A stretch of 64,000 bases of DNA from assembly GCA_000181795.3 (NCBI GenBank), contig CM012953.1, forward strand, positions 5,232,395 to 5,296,394. Reading direction: 5' to 3'. The stretch is from Trichinella spiralis. Lineage: Eukaryota; Nematoda; Enoplea; Trichinellida; Trichinellidae. Positions 33,763 to 46,400 of the stretch are shown piece after piece (position 1 is the first letter of the stretch; each line of letters begins with the position of its first letter). The translations under genes were made by a program, and so were the position numbers. Below the pieces are notes generated by a model that did no database searches, was not told where the DNA came from, and worked only from the letters and a program-made list of their open reading frames with translations.

Positions 33763-36700
33763 TTACTTCTGAGCTTCTTGTTGTTGAATTTTTTGAATTT
33801 CTTCCGGTAAAGCGGGAGGTTTGAATTCTTCAAGACTTTGCAAAACAGAGTTGAAAATTTTTTCATTGCAACGAATAAATTGCTCAGCAATACGTTCACG
33901 ACAAATTCCAAAATCCGGCCTATCCGCTGGATTGGAAAGCCAACACTGGCACATCAGACGATAACTAAATAATGTTCGTTGAATTAATGTTTTACTTTTT
34001 ATTATTTTATAATTTTTGTTTTTGAAAATTTGAAATTTAAGTTACATTTCTTCTGGAGCGTACGATGGTTGCAGAAGACGATTTCCGGCTTTTAGCCATC
34101 GAATGAATTCAGCTCCTGGTCTTTGATCGGCGTAAGGTGTTTCGCCCATGGAAAATATTTCCCACAGAACTATACCAAATGACCATCTGAATAAAGACAA
34201 GAAATTAAATAAAAATATTTCTTTCAAAATTGAAATTGCAAAAATATTATCATATCACGTACGCGTCAGATTTTGCCGTGTATTCTTGGTAAAGTAGAGA
34301 TTCTGGTGCCATCCATTTTATCGGCAGTGGGGTATCTAACTTTTTGATTTTATATTGATCGTCGCGTCGAGTTAGGCCAAAATCACCTACTTTGACCAGA
34401 TGATTTTCGGTGAGGAACAAATTGCGCAACGCCAGATCACGATGAATAAGCTTCAAATTGAAATTATTGTCAAAAATGGAAACTGTGAAAAATTAACTTA
34501 CATTTTTTGAAGAAAGAAACTGCATACCGTTGGCTACTTGGTATGCAAAAGAGAGCAAATCTGATGTGCACAGAAATGTTTTCAACGACCAATTCTCTGC
34601 CACTTCATCGCTCCACTGAGAATCAAATTCACTCTAAAAAAATGATCAAAGTTTCAAATATTTATGAAATAAAAATTTCAAAATTTGTTTCTCAATAAGC
34701 AACGTAAAAGACGGCCGATGAAATATTTAATGATCTACCTGATAATGAGTACGTCTGCTTCGAGAACTGAACATGCTATTCGGAATCATGTAATCACTAG
34801 GGAGAGTTTCAGCATTGCCAGTTGTCATTTTTGGAGTAACCAATACCACTTCACTGACGAATGCTATTGCTTTTTTACGTAAATAATCTCTTAAACAGCC
34901 CAACATGCAAAATTCAGTCATAACATACAACTCTCCTTGGACCATATGCTTTGTAATTGCCCCAATCAAAGCAAGAACATTAGGATGAAATCCAATGTAA
35001 ACCATCACTTTAAGTTCTGACAAAAGCGCTTTTTGATGTTCTACATTTTTTCCATCTAAATCAAATAGCAAAATTCTTTAAACTGCATTAAATTTCAGCA
35101 AAAAGATATATACTTTTCGGTGTTTTTACAGCTACCATAGTTTTGTCTGCTTTATTATTTCCTACGATAAATCCTTCATATACTCTACCAAATTGTCCTT
35201 CTCCAAGAATGTCACCAACTTCCAGACATTTTAATGGTATTTCATAGCGAAAATCATATGTAAGGTTTTCAGGTTGATCATTAATTGGAATGTTGGGATC
35301 AACATTTGGTACACAGTCCATGGATTGAATAAGTTTCTGGTGCATTTCTTCAAGGCATTTTATCTAAATTTTATTCTTATTATTGTTTCATGAGACATTT
35401 AAAATTTTAAATAAAAATACCAATATAATGTATATATCACAGTTCAGTATTACGTTTAAAACAATAGTTAAAAATTAAATCATCAAGTTGCATTTGAAAT
35501 TTAAATTTCAATAGATATACTTACACGAAGCCGATTTCTTCTTTTTACAATAAAAAGTGCCACAAATAAGAACAGCGACAGGCTTCCAATCAAAGCCAAA
35601 CTTATTTGCATTGCATATATGGATCTAGTGGTTAAATGCTCATTAGCTAAGCCACTTACGATAAGAGTAAAATTCGCTTCCGCAAAACCAGCCCTGTTTG
35701 TTGCACGGCATCTGTATAAGCCTGCATCTTCTTTAACAACTCTCAATATTCGTAATTGCTTTCCTTCTGACAAAAGTCTTATGCTAGTAGTAGTGAATTG
35801 TTGGTGACCATTCTTATACCATTCTACTTTTGGCTTTGGAAAACCAGTACAATTGCAAAATATATCATACGGTTCGCTGTAATTTGCTTCCAATTCGACA
35901 AAATGGCTATTGCTTATTGTTGGCAATGTAGGCTGCATGACGACTAAATTTTTCGTACGTCGAACTGACATTCCGTTTTCTTGTGATTGAGCTTCACATG
36001 CATAAATACCTTGGTGTGACAAATGAACATTTGAAATTTGCAATTGAAGCTGTGATGAATAAGCGGATGAATTGTTTGCATTTATTGTAATTCCTGGATA
36101 GACACCGTCGTCTAAGGGAATTCTTTTACTTTCTTCATCTTTATACCAGCGTACTGAATGATATTCCCATTTTTGGTACATGCAAATTATTTCAATATGA
36201 TCAGTAACAAACACATCGTTCTTTCCTTCACCATAGTGGAATTTACTTATTTTTTTTAAATCAACATAAAAGCCTTTGTTGTTTTGCGCATCCGGAATGT
36301 CAGTTACAATAAATTCCATTTTGGCTGTTGCGGCTAAATTTTTGTTTAACTTATTTTCAGTTTGGCACATGTAGGATCCTGAAGATTTCGCAATTACTTC
36401 ATAGGAAACCACGTAGTCATACGTTCCACTTTTATACTGAATGTGATTGCCATTTGGATCAATAAAAGCTGAAAAAAATTTCAGTTATTTCAGTTTTTTA
36501 TTTAAATTTTATTTCACCTGGACTGTATATTTTCTCCCAAGGACAGATATCTTCAACTGGGCACTGTTTCCAAAATAAAGTTATGCTCAGAAGAGGAAAG
36601 CCTTCCGCTTGACACACTAAACTATAATGATCGTTAAGTTCTAAAAATCGGCTGTCCAACTTCTTTGAATCAGAAAACATTTCAAAATTAACAATGCTTG

Positions 36701-38607
36701 CTGGAGACATTACGAAAAGTTCATATACAGCAAAGGAAGAAAAATTTGCAGCTTGTACTAGAATTTCATAAGTTCCCATATCATGTAGTGTTACGTTGCT
36801 TATGGTCCATATCATGCGACAACTGTTAGAAGAAAGTTGAGTAGTAATTAGCGAAAAGCGATCATCTTCCAAGGTAAGTTCATTTTTGACTACCAGACCA
36901 TTATGCGTTTCATAAGAGTGATACCAAAAGACGTGCATCTCTTCAAGTGGCCAAGCTTCGAATTCAATTGGAATTTTTACTGATTTTCCAGAAGTAGTAT
37001 TTAGACGGCGATCACTTAGTTGATGGATAATCTTTACATATCCTTTAACAGCTAAAAATAGTTTATCAGATGAAAACATCAGTTAACACATATTCAACAA
37101 AAGTACAATATATCTGCTTGAAAACTATGAAATTACATGATATTTGTATAAATTTTGACACCGTTTCTGAAGTTGCTTTGCCTGCTGTAGAACAAGTACA
37201 AGAATAAATTCCTTCATCTTCTTGGGTAACATTTTTAAATTTAAGAGTTATGTTAAATCGTGGTTCTACCTCTTGAAATACCACAATGCGCATCTGTCAG
37301 AATATTTTGAAATGTAGAACTACGAATAATGCAAAAAGAATTCTTACTGAAGTATCTTTATCACCCATTGAAGGATATGACCATGAACAGTATCCTTGAA
37401 ATGACTGCTGAAAGTAATTTAAGCAGCTAATTTGCATTTCACCTCCAATATATGGATAAGGTGGAGAAACGCCTTCGATCCATGGATGCAGCTTAACAGG
37501 TTCTGCCACTACTACCAAAAGAAACTGCAATTTATCTTCTTTTTGCCCCAGTGCTGCTTCGCATCTTGCTGCAGCTGCAGGACTTGAAGTACTTTTATTT
37601 TTAAGAAACATCTGTGGCTTTACAAAAAACCCACGTCTTAAATGCCATTTCATGAACATACAGTTTTTCAAAATAATTTTTTGAGTCTCAAGTTAATAAT
37701 TTATATTTAAGCACAAATTGCTGAGCATTTTGATAAATAATTCAACTTGTAATTTATTAAAAAATAATATTAAAAAATTAGCTCACTTTGGATTGTATAT
37801 CGCTTGCCTGATTAACTTTTCATTCACATATAATCGTACTTCAGCGTCCGGATCGGTCACAAGACAGTCAATGTATCCACCATTGGATTGGTGCAATGGA
37901 ATCAGGTGAGAATAACTGTCCATTTCATCATTCCAATGAAGAAATAAATATGAACTTTTTGGATCTAAAAGTCATTATGATTAACAATAACTAGCAAAAA
38001 TTATAATTACCTATGACGTAAACATAAGTTCCGTGTTCTGCCATTGTAAAATCTTTTCCATCTTTATTATCACTGATAATGCATGTGTATAAACCTGTGT
38101 CAGTCAGGCGAAGATTTTGCAATACCAGTAATCCACTATCGCTGAATGTTTGCAAACGTCCGTCGACAGTTGGATCAGAAAAGCCTTTATATATCTGAAA
38201 ATTTGAATTATTTAATAAACGCTTATATTTTCCGCCTATAACTGGTATTTTTTTCACTTTAAATAAAACAATGTGGGTAATTTATTAGTTTAAGAATTTT
38301 TAAATCTTTCAGTACAATGCTGATATGTATTTTAAAATTAATTTTAATTAGTAAAAAGGTAATGTCATACTGTATTGTTTGGAAGTTTCCATTTGACGGA
38401 AGAATCGTCCCCACAATTCAGAGTTAAAGAATCACCTACATGCTTTTTTATATAGAAGTTATTTTGGATGCCTGTAAGTGCAGGTTTTTGACTTAAACGG
38501 ACTTCATTTGATGAAAACTGCGTTTTTCCTTGTAACACTGCATTGAAAAATAAAAATATTGCACTTAAAGCATGAGCACATTGACTTCTTGTAGATGAAG
38601 TTTCCAT
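33763..38607 (-). CDS. VEGFR/PDGFR-like receptor tyrosine kinase
   Basis: Single-pass receptor of 1250 residues with many Ig-like domains and a split kinase, as in nematode VER proteins. Thirteen exons (minus): 38607-38371, 38194-38011, 37964-37787, 37636-37348, 37293-37137, 37051-36518, 36468-35525, 35363-35114, 35055-34739, 34633-34502, 34450-34263, 34186-34046, 33964-33763; all in phase. About seven Ig-like segments are suggested by Cys and DxGxYxC marks (TGLYTC, EGIYSC, QGIYAC, AGLYRC). Then a membrane segment (ISLALIGSLSLFLFVALFIV) and the kinase: GEGQFGRVYEG loop, MVAVK lysine, LLSELKV helix-C Glu, HRDLALRN, DFGLTRR, IKWMAPESL, SDAWSFG. A kinase insert of roughly 60 residues lies between YLRKK and the second lobe. 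All catalytic residues are present, so it should be active. The activation loop has one Tyr only. Upstream RTK ligands in this worm are unknown. Confidence 0.9.
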
Positions 38608-41600
38608 TAGTTACAGTATGCCTTGAAATTGTACCTATAACAGAGAGTTTTTTTAAATTAATGACTTTTGTGCTACGTTAGAATTTTTTTTTCGTCAGTT
38701 TTATTATGATTTTTCAAAACTGTTTTTATGGTTTAAAACAAATCACAGAAATTTATTTTGTTTGTAAAATGACTAGCGGAAAACAAATTGCTTATCAAAA
38801 ATATTCCACAAAACAAACTTGTTTGCATTTATATAAAATAAATGAGTCATCTTGTTTTCCATTTTGAAACAGCTCATACTATTGAGCAATAAGTACCATT
38901 ACCTATCTTCGGTTTTCACGCCTCAAAATTTAGCAAGCTGTTTTCGCATATTCAACAGTAAACTCGTCGAATTCATGTTTTCTTAATCTAAAAACATAAA
39001 CATATGAAAAATATGTGATATCAGTTTAAGAATAAATTCACAACTGTAGCGTTTTAAAACTTTTTTAAATTTTTTAAGTAAAAGGTGTCAGAATTTCCAT
39101 AAAAAAGCCAAGCAAACACGAAGCATTTAAACATCTCATTTTGTAAAGTGATAATAAAACGATGAATATAATTAAAGTGAAAAACATGGGATTAGCCATG
39201 TGAAATTAAATGAACTAAGGAGGAAATTAAAAATTGTAAAATCAGAACATTCAGGGGAGATACATTTTCATCTCTGAAATTAGTAGGATAAAGCAATGAT
39301 TTCAAAAGATAATTTTGAAGTGAAGTATATTTTTGCAAATTTATTTAATAATGATCGACGTCAGTTTAGTTTGCTTTATTCTATTGTGGAATTTTATTTC
39401 TATTGAATTAAAGCAAAGACTAATTTGATCGTGACTGCGGAAGAATACATTCCGTTCTCTTGTAATTCTCATGGCCCAGACAAAATGCACTTGGAAAGTA
39501 CTTTCTTAATTTGTTTGTTATTATTTTATTAAATTTAACTATCAAATAAAAGTAGATGTGTATTTCAATTTCTGAAATTAAGCGCATTTTCCTTAAGCAA
39601 CAATGGACAATGTAAAAATATAATTAAAAAATAAAAATCAGCATTTTTTCTCTAATTTTCTCTAAAATTTTGCACACCAAAATACAAATTATACAAAATA
39701 ATAATAAAATTGTTATACAATTGCAACACAATTTATTTCCGGAGTTTTATTCATTCCAAATTTATTTACTCAAAAAAACAGACATTTTTCAATGCGTTGT
39801 TATGGAATTGAAGCGAAAAATTAATTTAAACACAATAAATATAACTAAATTTAAATATTTAAATAAGTAAAAAATAAGTATCTAAATAAATCTATTTACA
39901 ATTACAGATAACAAATAAAATTAAGATTAAATAATTTTATTAACTTTTGTTTTTCAAAATAAAAATCGCAGGAAAAGTAAATTATTTTTTATAAAAATCT
40001 GTTGTTGATTCAAATTTTAATTTATTTCAATGTAAAAAATAAATAAAAATGCAAAAAATATTTTTCCCATTAAAAGTTTAACAAAACAACAATGTAGATG
40101 GAAATATTTTTATGAAATATTTGAATAGAATGCATTAAGTTTACTAGAAATTTCTTTAACAATTTTAGAAATGAATTTTTCAATAAGTGACAGCATTGGA
40201 GAAATTAATAATTAAGGTAAACAGTAATTAGCTTTTCTGCATGTGCTCAAAGTTTAGAAAATATGAAAATCACTCATGTTTAAATTATAATAATTACTTG
40301 ATGAATTAAGCATATCAAAAAGATTTGAAAAATTAAACCATTAAAATTACTTTGTATATTTGAGTTCAATGCAGCTTAAAATTTAAAATTTAACGTTTTT
40401 GAATAATGCACTGCATGTGTAAGATTGTTCAATCATACATTTTTAAAAGTATTCTTTTCCAAAATGAGGAGAATCCCAAAAAAGAATTAATTAACAAATA
40501 GCACTTTAATTCCAGTTGGCTTACTTTTAGCATTTTATTCCTTTCAAAGCAGTTTAATGACTTGTATGTAATAAAGGAATAAAAATTATTACCATCTTCT
40601 ATGATTATTTCAATTGTAAAACATTGAAATAAAGAGTAAAAACTGGTAAAATTAGAAAAATCAAAGATGATTTGAAAAGCAATAAGAGTACAAGATGGAA
40701 TAATTAAACCGTACATTAAATTCCGATGAAAATAAAGCATTTCAATTTACCTCATTTCCATATTTTACTATTTTGAATAATGCTTTTGATTTTTTGACTA
40801 GCAAAAAAGTGTACAGAAGAAGTGAATAAGCATTGTTTAGAAGGAGAAAGCTTTGTTTTGTAAAATTGGTGAATGGTTTGCCAAATTGCTTAAGATGCGA
40901 CAAAATGCAACGATAACGTTGTGTGTCAGACGGACTATTTCAGCTGCGTTCAGTGAGTCGTAAGCAAACAATATTGTCGACGTATTTTCACAATTTCGAC
41001 GACGTCAAGCAAGGTTTGCTGTGAAGTCAACGAAGACAGTTCGCCTTGTGAAATTATTGCTCGGTCAAAAATTATTTGCTTTCTTCTTTCATGTGATTAC
41101 TCAGCCAAGAGCTCAACCTGTATTTAGCCTTCAACCACTGTAGCAAAGTATGAAAACAGGATCAGTTGGCAAAAGTGCACTTTTCAATCAATTGCACATG
41201 CAAATGCTATAATTTCCTTTCTTGCATGAATACCCACTTGTTTTTTTTTCAATTATATTTCATGCTTTTACTTTTCTTGTACTTCCATTAACAAATTTCT
41301 TTTAATTAATTATCTATGAAAGGAATAAAAGATAATCAAAATATTAATACAATATGGGGATCTTTTAATTTTTACTGTCATAACATCATTGTACGCTAAT
41401 GCGACATTATGATTGCTACAATTTATTTAAACTGAAACAAGCGTCATTACAATTTTAACTCCAAAAATATTTAAAACAATCATAATATGCTAATAACTTC
41501 TCATATAGTGAAAGGTAGCATACAATGGATTTTGTGAAAAATTATATTATAAGCTGTTTTAATTTAACAGAACTGAACTTTTTAGACATTTTGTAGAATG

Positions 41601-42041
41601 GCTTCTGACAAATCCACTGGTTCACGGCACTAATAACGTTGATTTTATTTTTTAACATATTATTAATTTTTGTAAATTGCATTATATAGCAAAATTTTAT
41701 TCATAATTTTTACTACAGTTTTCTAATAATTTATCAAATATGAATAACTACTAGATGTTTTATATACTTCCAGAGTATGTTATTGGAATAGCTTTAAAAA
41801 GCGCTATTGCTTTGCATTATGACCAATATTTGACCAAGAAACAAAAAAAAGAATTTTGAAAATTTAATTTAATTGAAATTTCTTCTCAAAAAATCATTCG
41901 TGTAAATAAATAAATGTCAGGATTGAAGAAATTTTCTCATTTAATATTGCACACTTTTCTCCATTGAGCAGCTGAGCATTCAATTCACGTAGTACTTTGC
42001 AGCAGTACTTTTTGAAAATAATATGCTTTTGCAACATGCAA
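38608..42041. other. Intergenic region upstream of the RTK and downstream of the GPCR
   Basis: 3.4 kb, very AT-rich. Frames at 39670-39870 (+) and 40429-40740 (-) are Lys/Asn/Ile/Phe-rich and look like chance. Positions 40900-41160 are more balanced (CGACG clusters) and could be a distal regulatory segment or a non-coding exon. No gene supported. Confidence 0.4.
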
Positions 42042-43437
42042 TCAATCAAAATTTGAGTTTCGACGAGTGTTAGGAATGTTGTGATCGCTTCTGTTACTCT
42101 TTTCAACCATTTGATACAATTTGTCATTTTGTTTTGACTCATCTGCCAACTTCCAGGATGTATCCAAGCTGTTAAATTTTTTTTGATATCTACGACCAAG
42201 CAAATATGAAAAAATACGCCGAAATTCACGATTGAAATGATAATTCATCCACGCATATAATACGGTATTCCAACTGCTGCTGCTCATGGCTATTAAATGC
42301 GAAACAAGAAACAAGAAAACAAAATACGATTTACCATCAAAGTGACTTGGCATAACATCACGCAATATATTTAGCACGTTGAATGGAAGCCAGCATAAGC
42401 CAAAAATTGCTACCATTAAAGTAAGCATCTGAAATTCAATTAATTTTAAACGTAATTTTATGAAATCATTTTCAAAGGCCAATAAGTTAAAGTTATATAA
42501 TTTTAAAATGTTGAAGTACTTCATTTTTAATATAAACTGTTAGAAATACAATCATACTGTACCTTTAGCAAACGCTTCCTTCGCTGCAAAGCTTGATCTG
42601 ATTTCAACTGCAAAACCATTTTTCTCTTAAAAATGTGAAACCAAATCCTCAAGTAGCAGACTGTTATTATTAGAAAGGGAATCCCGAACTGAAGAGCCAT
42701 TACGCTAAACCCATATGCAGCTTGAAATTCATGGAATTCCCATAATTCTCGACAGATGTAAATGTCACATTCTGCCAAATGATACAAGTCCATATGGAAG
42801 CCATACGGGGCAACCAATAGTAAACTCAAGATCCATATTGCGAGTATAATTCCAAAGCATACTTTCATTTTCATTCTCTTTTTGAATGGGTTTAATATAA
42901 CGATGTATCTATAAATATATAAAATATTTAATTGAATGAACAAATTTCTTTAATTGCTTTTCAAATCAAAAATTTCTTTTTAAAAGTAGAATAAATGTAA
43001 TGGATAGGCTACATATTACATTCGACGAATAGAGTTTTTATTATTAATTGACGTAATAAACAGGGTGAAAGATTATGAGCATACCTGTCCAACGCAATAG
43101 CTGTTAAAGTGAACGAGTTGATAAATATGCTAGCACCTTGTATCACTGGCAATGAATGACACATCACGGCTCCCCAAATCCATTTACCCAAATACCCGTA
43201 CATTGGTGTAAGCCATAATGAAGTCAGCGTGACAAAAATATCAGAAACAGCCAAATTGCAGATGAAAAAATTTGTAACAGACTGAAGACGGCGGTTGAAA
43301 ACAATAATTCCAACTACCATTAAATTTCCAATTAATGCAGTAACAAAAACTAACACATACAGAGAAACCAAAACTACTTTTGCTGCAATGTGTTCGTGAA
43401 GTGGTTCAGATGAAAAGATGCAGGAGTTTGAGGACAT
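42042..43437 (-). CDS. Rhodopsin-family GPCR, neuropeptide-receptor type
   Basis: Seven-pass receptor of 361 residues. Three exons (minus): 43437-43085, 42908-42563, 42428-42042. TM1 carries GNLMVV; TM2 has NLAVSDIFVTL; the start of TM3 has the Cys in GAVMCHSLP; TM3 ends LDRYIVI (the DRY motif) right at a splice junction; TM6 has CWLPFN; TM7 has NTVLYAW in place of the usual NPxxY. Overall best resembles NPY/neuropeptide F-type receptors (npr group), judged from the TM2, DRY and CWLP context. The C-terminal tail is short and Ser/Lys/Asn-rich. Acts at the plasma membrane; the ligand cannot be predicted. Confidence 0.88.
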
Positions 43438-46400
43438 GTAAATTTCAGATTTTTTTTCTTTAGATAATTTGTCAGTATTTCAGTATTTCATTAAGCCAAA
43501 ATGCACAGTCAAAATCTTCAAGCTGTCATTCATTGATAGAAGACAATATTTTTAACGACCCAGATGTTTTCAAACTTCATAATTCTAATTCTATTTCTAA
43601 AAGCCATAAATTCATAAAACACTGATGTGACAATTACTTTGCTATATTATATCATAGTTATTCATATTTTTGCATGTTTTAATACTTATTATGCAAATTT
43701 AATAAAGAAAAAACTATATTTCAGAATTAAAAAAGAAAAGTTGTTTTCTGCAATTAGTGCAAATGATTAAAGTTCATTATGCTAAATTTATCAAATTATA
43801 AAACAAGCTTCAAAACATTTGGCTATAAATAAATTTGTTATTTTGAAATTTGCATGAAGTTTAAAATATCATAATTTATCATTCATAGAAGTGAACTGAA
43901 ATAAAAATTTAAATTCAAAGCACAATAGTAAATACACAAACAGAAATTAAATAATTAAATAACTTTAAGTAACAAACACGCATTTTTAAGCTGAAGTAAA
44001 TAATGAAATTCAGATGATCATTTGCAGTTTGCAAAGTAAATATCAGAATTGAAATATAAATAATAATAACAATAAGCTTTCGAAATCCTTATTCATAATT
44101 TTAACATTAGTAGTGTTTTTTAAAAAGTTCTATTTGACAAAATATACATAGTACAAGTTACAAATGATCAATTTATTGAAAAAATTTTTAAAAAACTCAT
44201 TAAAATTGAAAATCACTTCATGTTTTTAACTTGTTAGTCATTTTTAATAAAATGCAATTTCAATGCTTACCTGAAGCGAAAATGCACTGATTAAAATAGC
44301 TCTAATAAGTGCAATCAATTTTTCGAAAACTTAATTTGCTTCCAGTGAATGCGTAAGTCACCAATGACAGACATCCATTTTAATGAAAATCAACTGCTGC
44401 TTAGATGGCATCAAATGTTCTGCAAAATAATGATACAAATTCTATTATGACACTTTGTAAAATGAACTTTTCCAATAAAGGAAATTTCGTATTAAAGAAA
44501 TTTGTTCTGTTTTAATTTTCAAATTATTTTGGAATAATGGTTAAAAATTATTTTATAAAAGTGGCAGTGCTGCAGCTTTTTCACCATTTACTGACGTGAA
44601 TTATGCAACGTCATTTAAATACACACGCTTTTTATCAATAGTGTGAAGTTATATAATTATATTAATTTTTCATACAGTAAGTGATTGAAACAACAATAGT
44701 TCTGCAAAGCAGTTTTTTTATAATTTAATAAAAGCAAATTAAAAAAAACACTGGGATATCACCATAAACATAATAATCATTAAACAAAGTTAATTTCAAA
44801 AGATAGTTTTTGATAGTTCATAATTTTGTTTAAAAATTTTGCAAAAATGAAAACTGCGAACGGCAAATTGACGCTATTTTTTCAGTTTAATGGCATTTAA
44901 AATTAAAAGTATATATTAAAATTATGTAATTGAAGTGTAAAATTTTTGAATAAAATTGCTTTAGCATTTCAGTTTTAGCAAATTAAAAATAATTAGCAAA
45001 TTTAATAATAACAATAGCAAGTTTCATCAAATAACTTTTAAATTGTTTAAACATAAACTTGTTTAACATTTATAGTGTGGCAAATTATGTTTAAATTTGC
45101 CTTGAAACAATTATTTTTATTCTAACATCTATACCATACTAAAACATGTTCTTCATCTGAAGTTTGAAAATGAATAAAAATCAGCATCGTTCAAATTTTA
45201 TTTGAGAACCTTTTCTATTTTGTAAAATGAGAAGCTCATGATAGTGCACATTTTTAGCATTTCAGAGTAGTTCACACAACTTCCATTTGCATACTTTATA
45301 GATTTTGCATTAACAAGTATTGTCTAATTTATAATAGTTATTTATTTAATATATTAATTAAATTCATATATCAAATGTATATTAATTAAATTTTTCAATT
45401 GATCACCTTTTTATTTTTGAGATTCATGTAACTTATATAAAAGGTTAGTTTATTTATTAGATATAGTTCATATCTGAGAATTTTTTAAAATATTTACTTC
45501 AAAAATAAATTAAAACTAAAAAGTAATATTCTATTTTTTCTGCAAATGTAATTTCTTGAAATCTTTTATGCATTGTTTCATGCAGTGATTTATACTTTTG
45601 ATTTTAAACGTAAAAAATATCATAGTCATAATATTATTATATATTTTGGTGTCCTTTACATATATTGTAAATTCGAAAAGAAATGAAAATCCAATATTCA
45701 TTGTCATGCTTTTATATTTTAAACACTCTGAAAGTCATCGATTTTGTAATAATTAAGAGCTAACATAGTGTTTTGATGATGCTGGCAAAATTTTCAATTC
45801 ATTGTTAATTGATTTTGGCAGTGAAATCGATTGAATAAACTATTTGTTTCCAAATTAATTACATAGCCATCAACAGATCATGATAACAATTGAAGAATTG
45901 AAGTATATGTATAGTACTGCACTATAGTTGCATATTGGAGCTTTAAAGTATCTAACATGTGCACTTCATTAATAGTAATGATTACATTGGTTATTGAAAT
46001 ATTCTGTTCTGTTGAAAATAAAATTTGAATGAAATAAATCTATATTAATTCATCTACAGCAACGTTTAACGTATAAAATCCATTCCTTTAATACACAATC
46101 AACTATATCTGATCAGTATAATCAAAGAATAAAGTGCCCAAATACATGCAGACCAAAGTCTAAGTATTTACTAAACATGCATGCGATAAAATTTTGCATG
46201 AGAATTTGAAGATCTCATATACTTAAACTAAAAAATGAGACGTTACAAAATGTGCATAATTTGTTATCCATCTAGTTTTTCAACTGTTTTATTCAAAAGT
46301 TGAACAAATGTGAATATAAAATTTCAATACATCAAAAATTATAAAAATTGCATTGTAAGATAAAAATTGTGAATGGTAAAATATATTTACTTTTTTGCTC

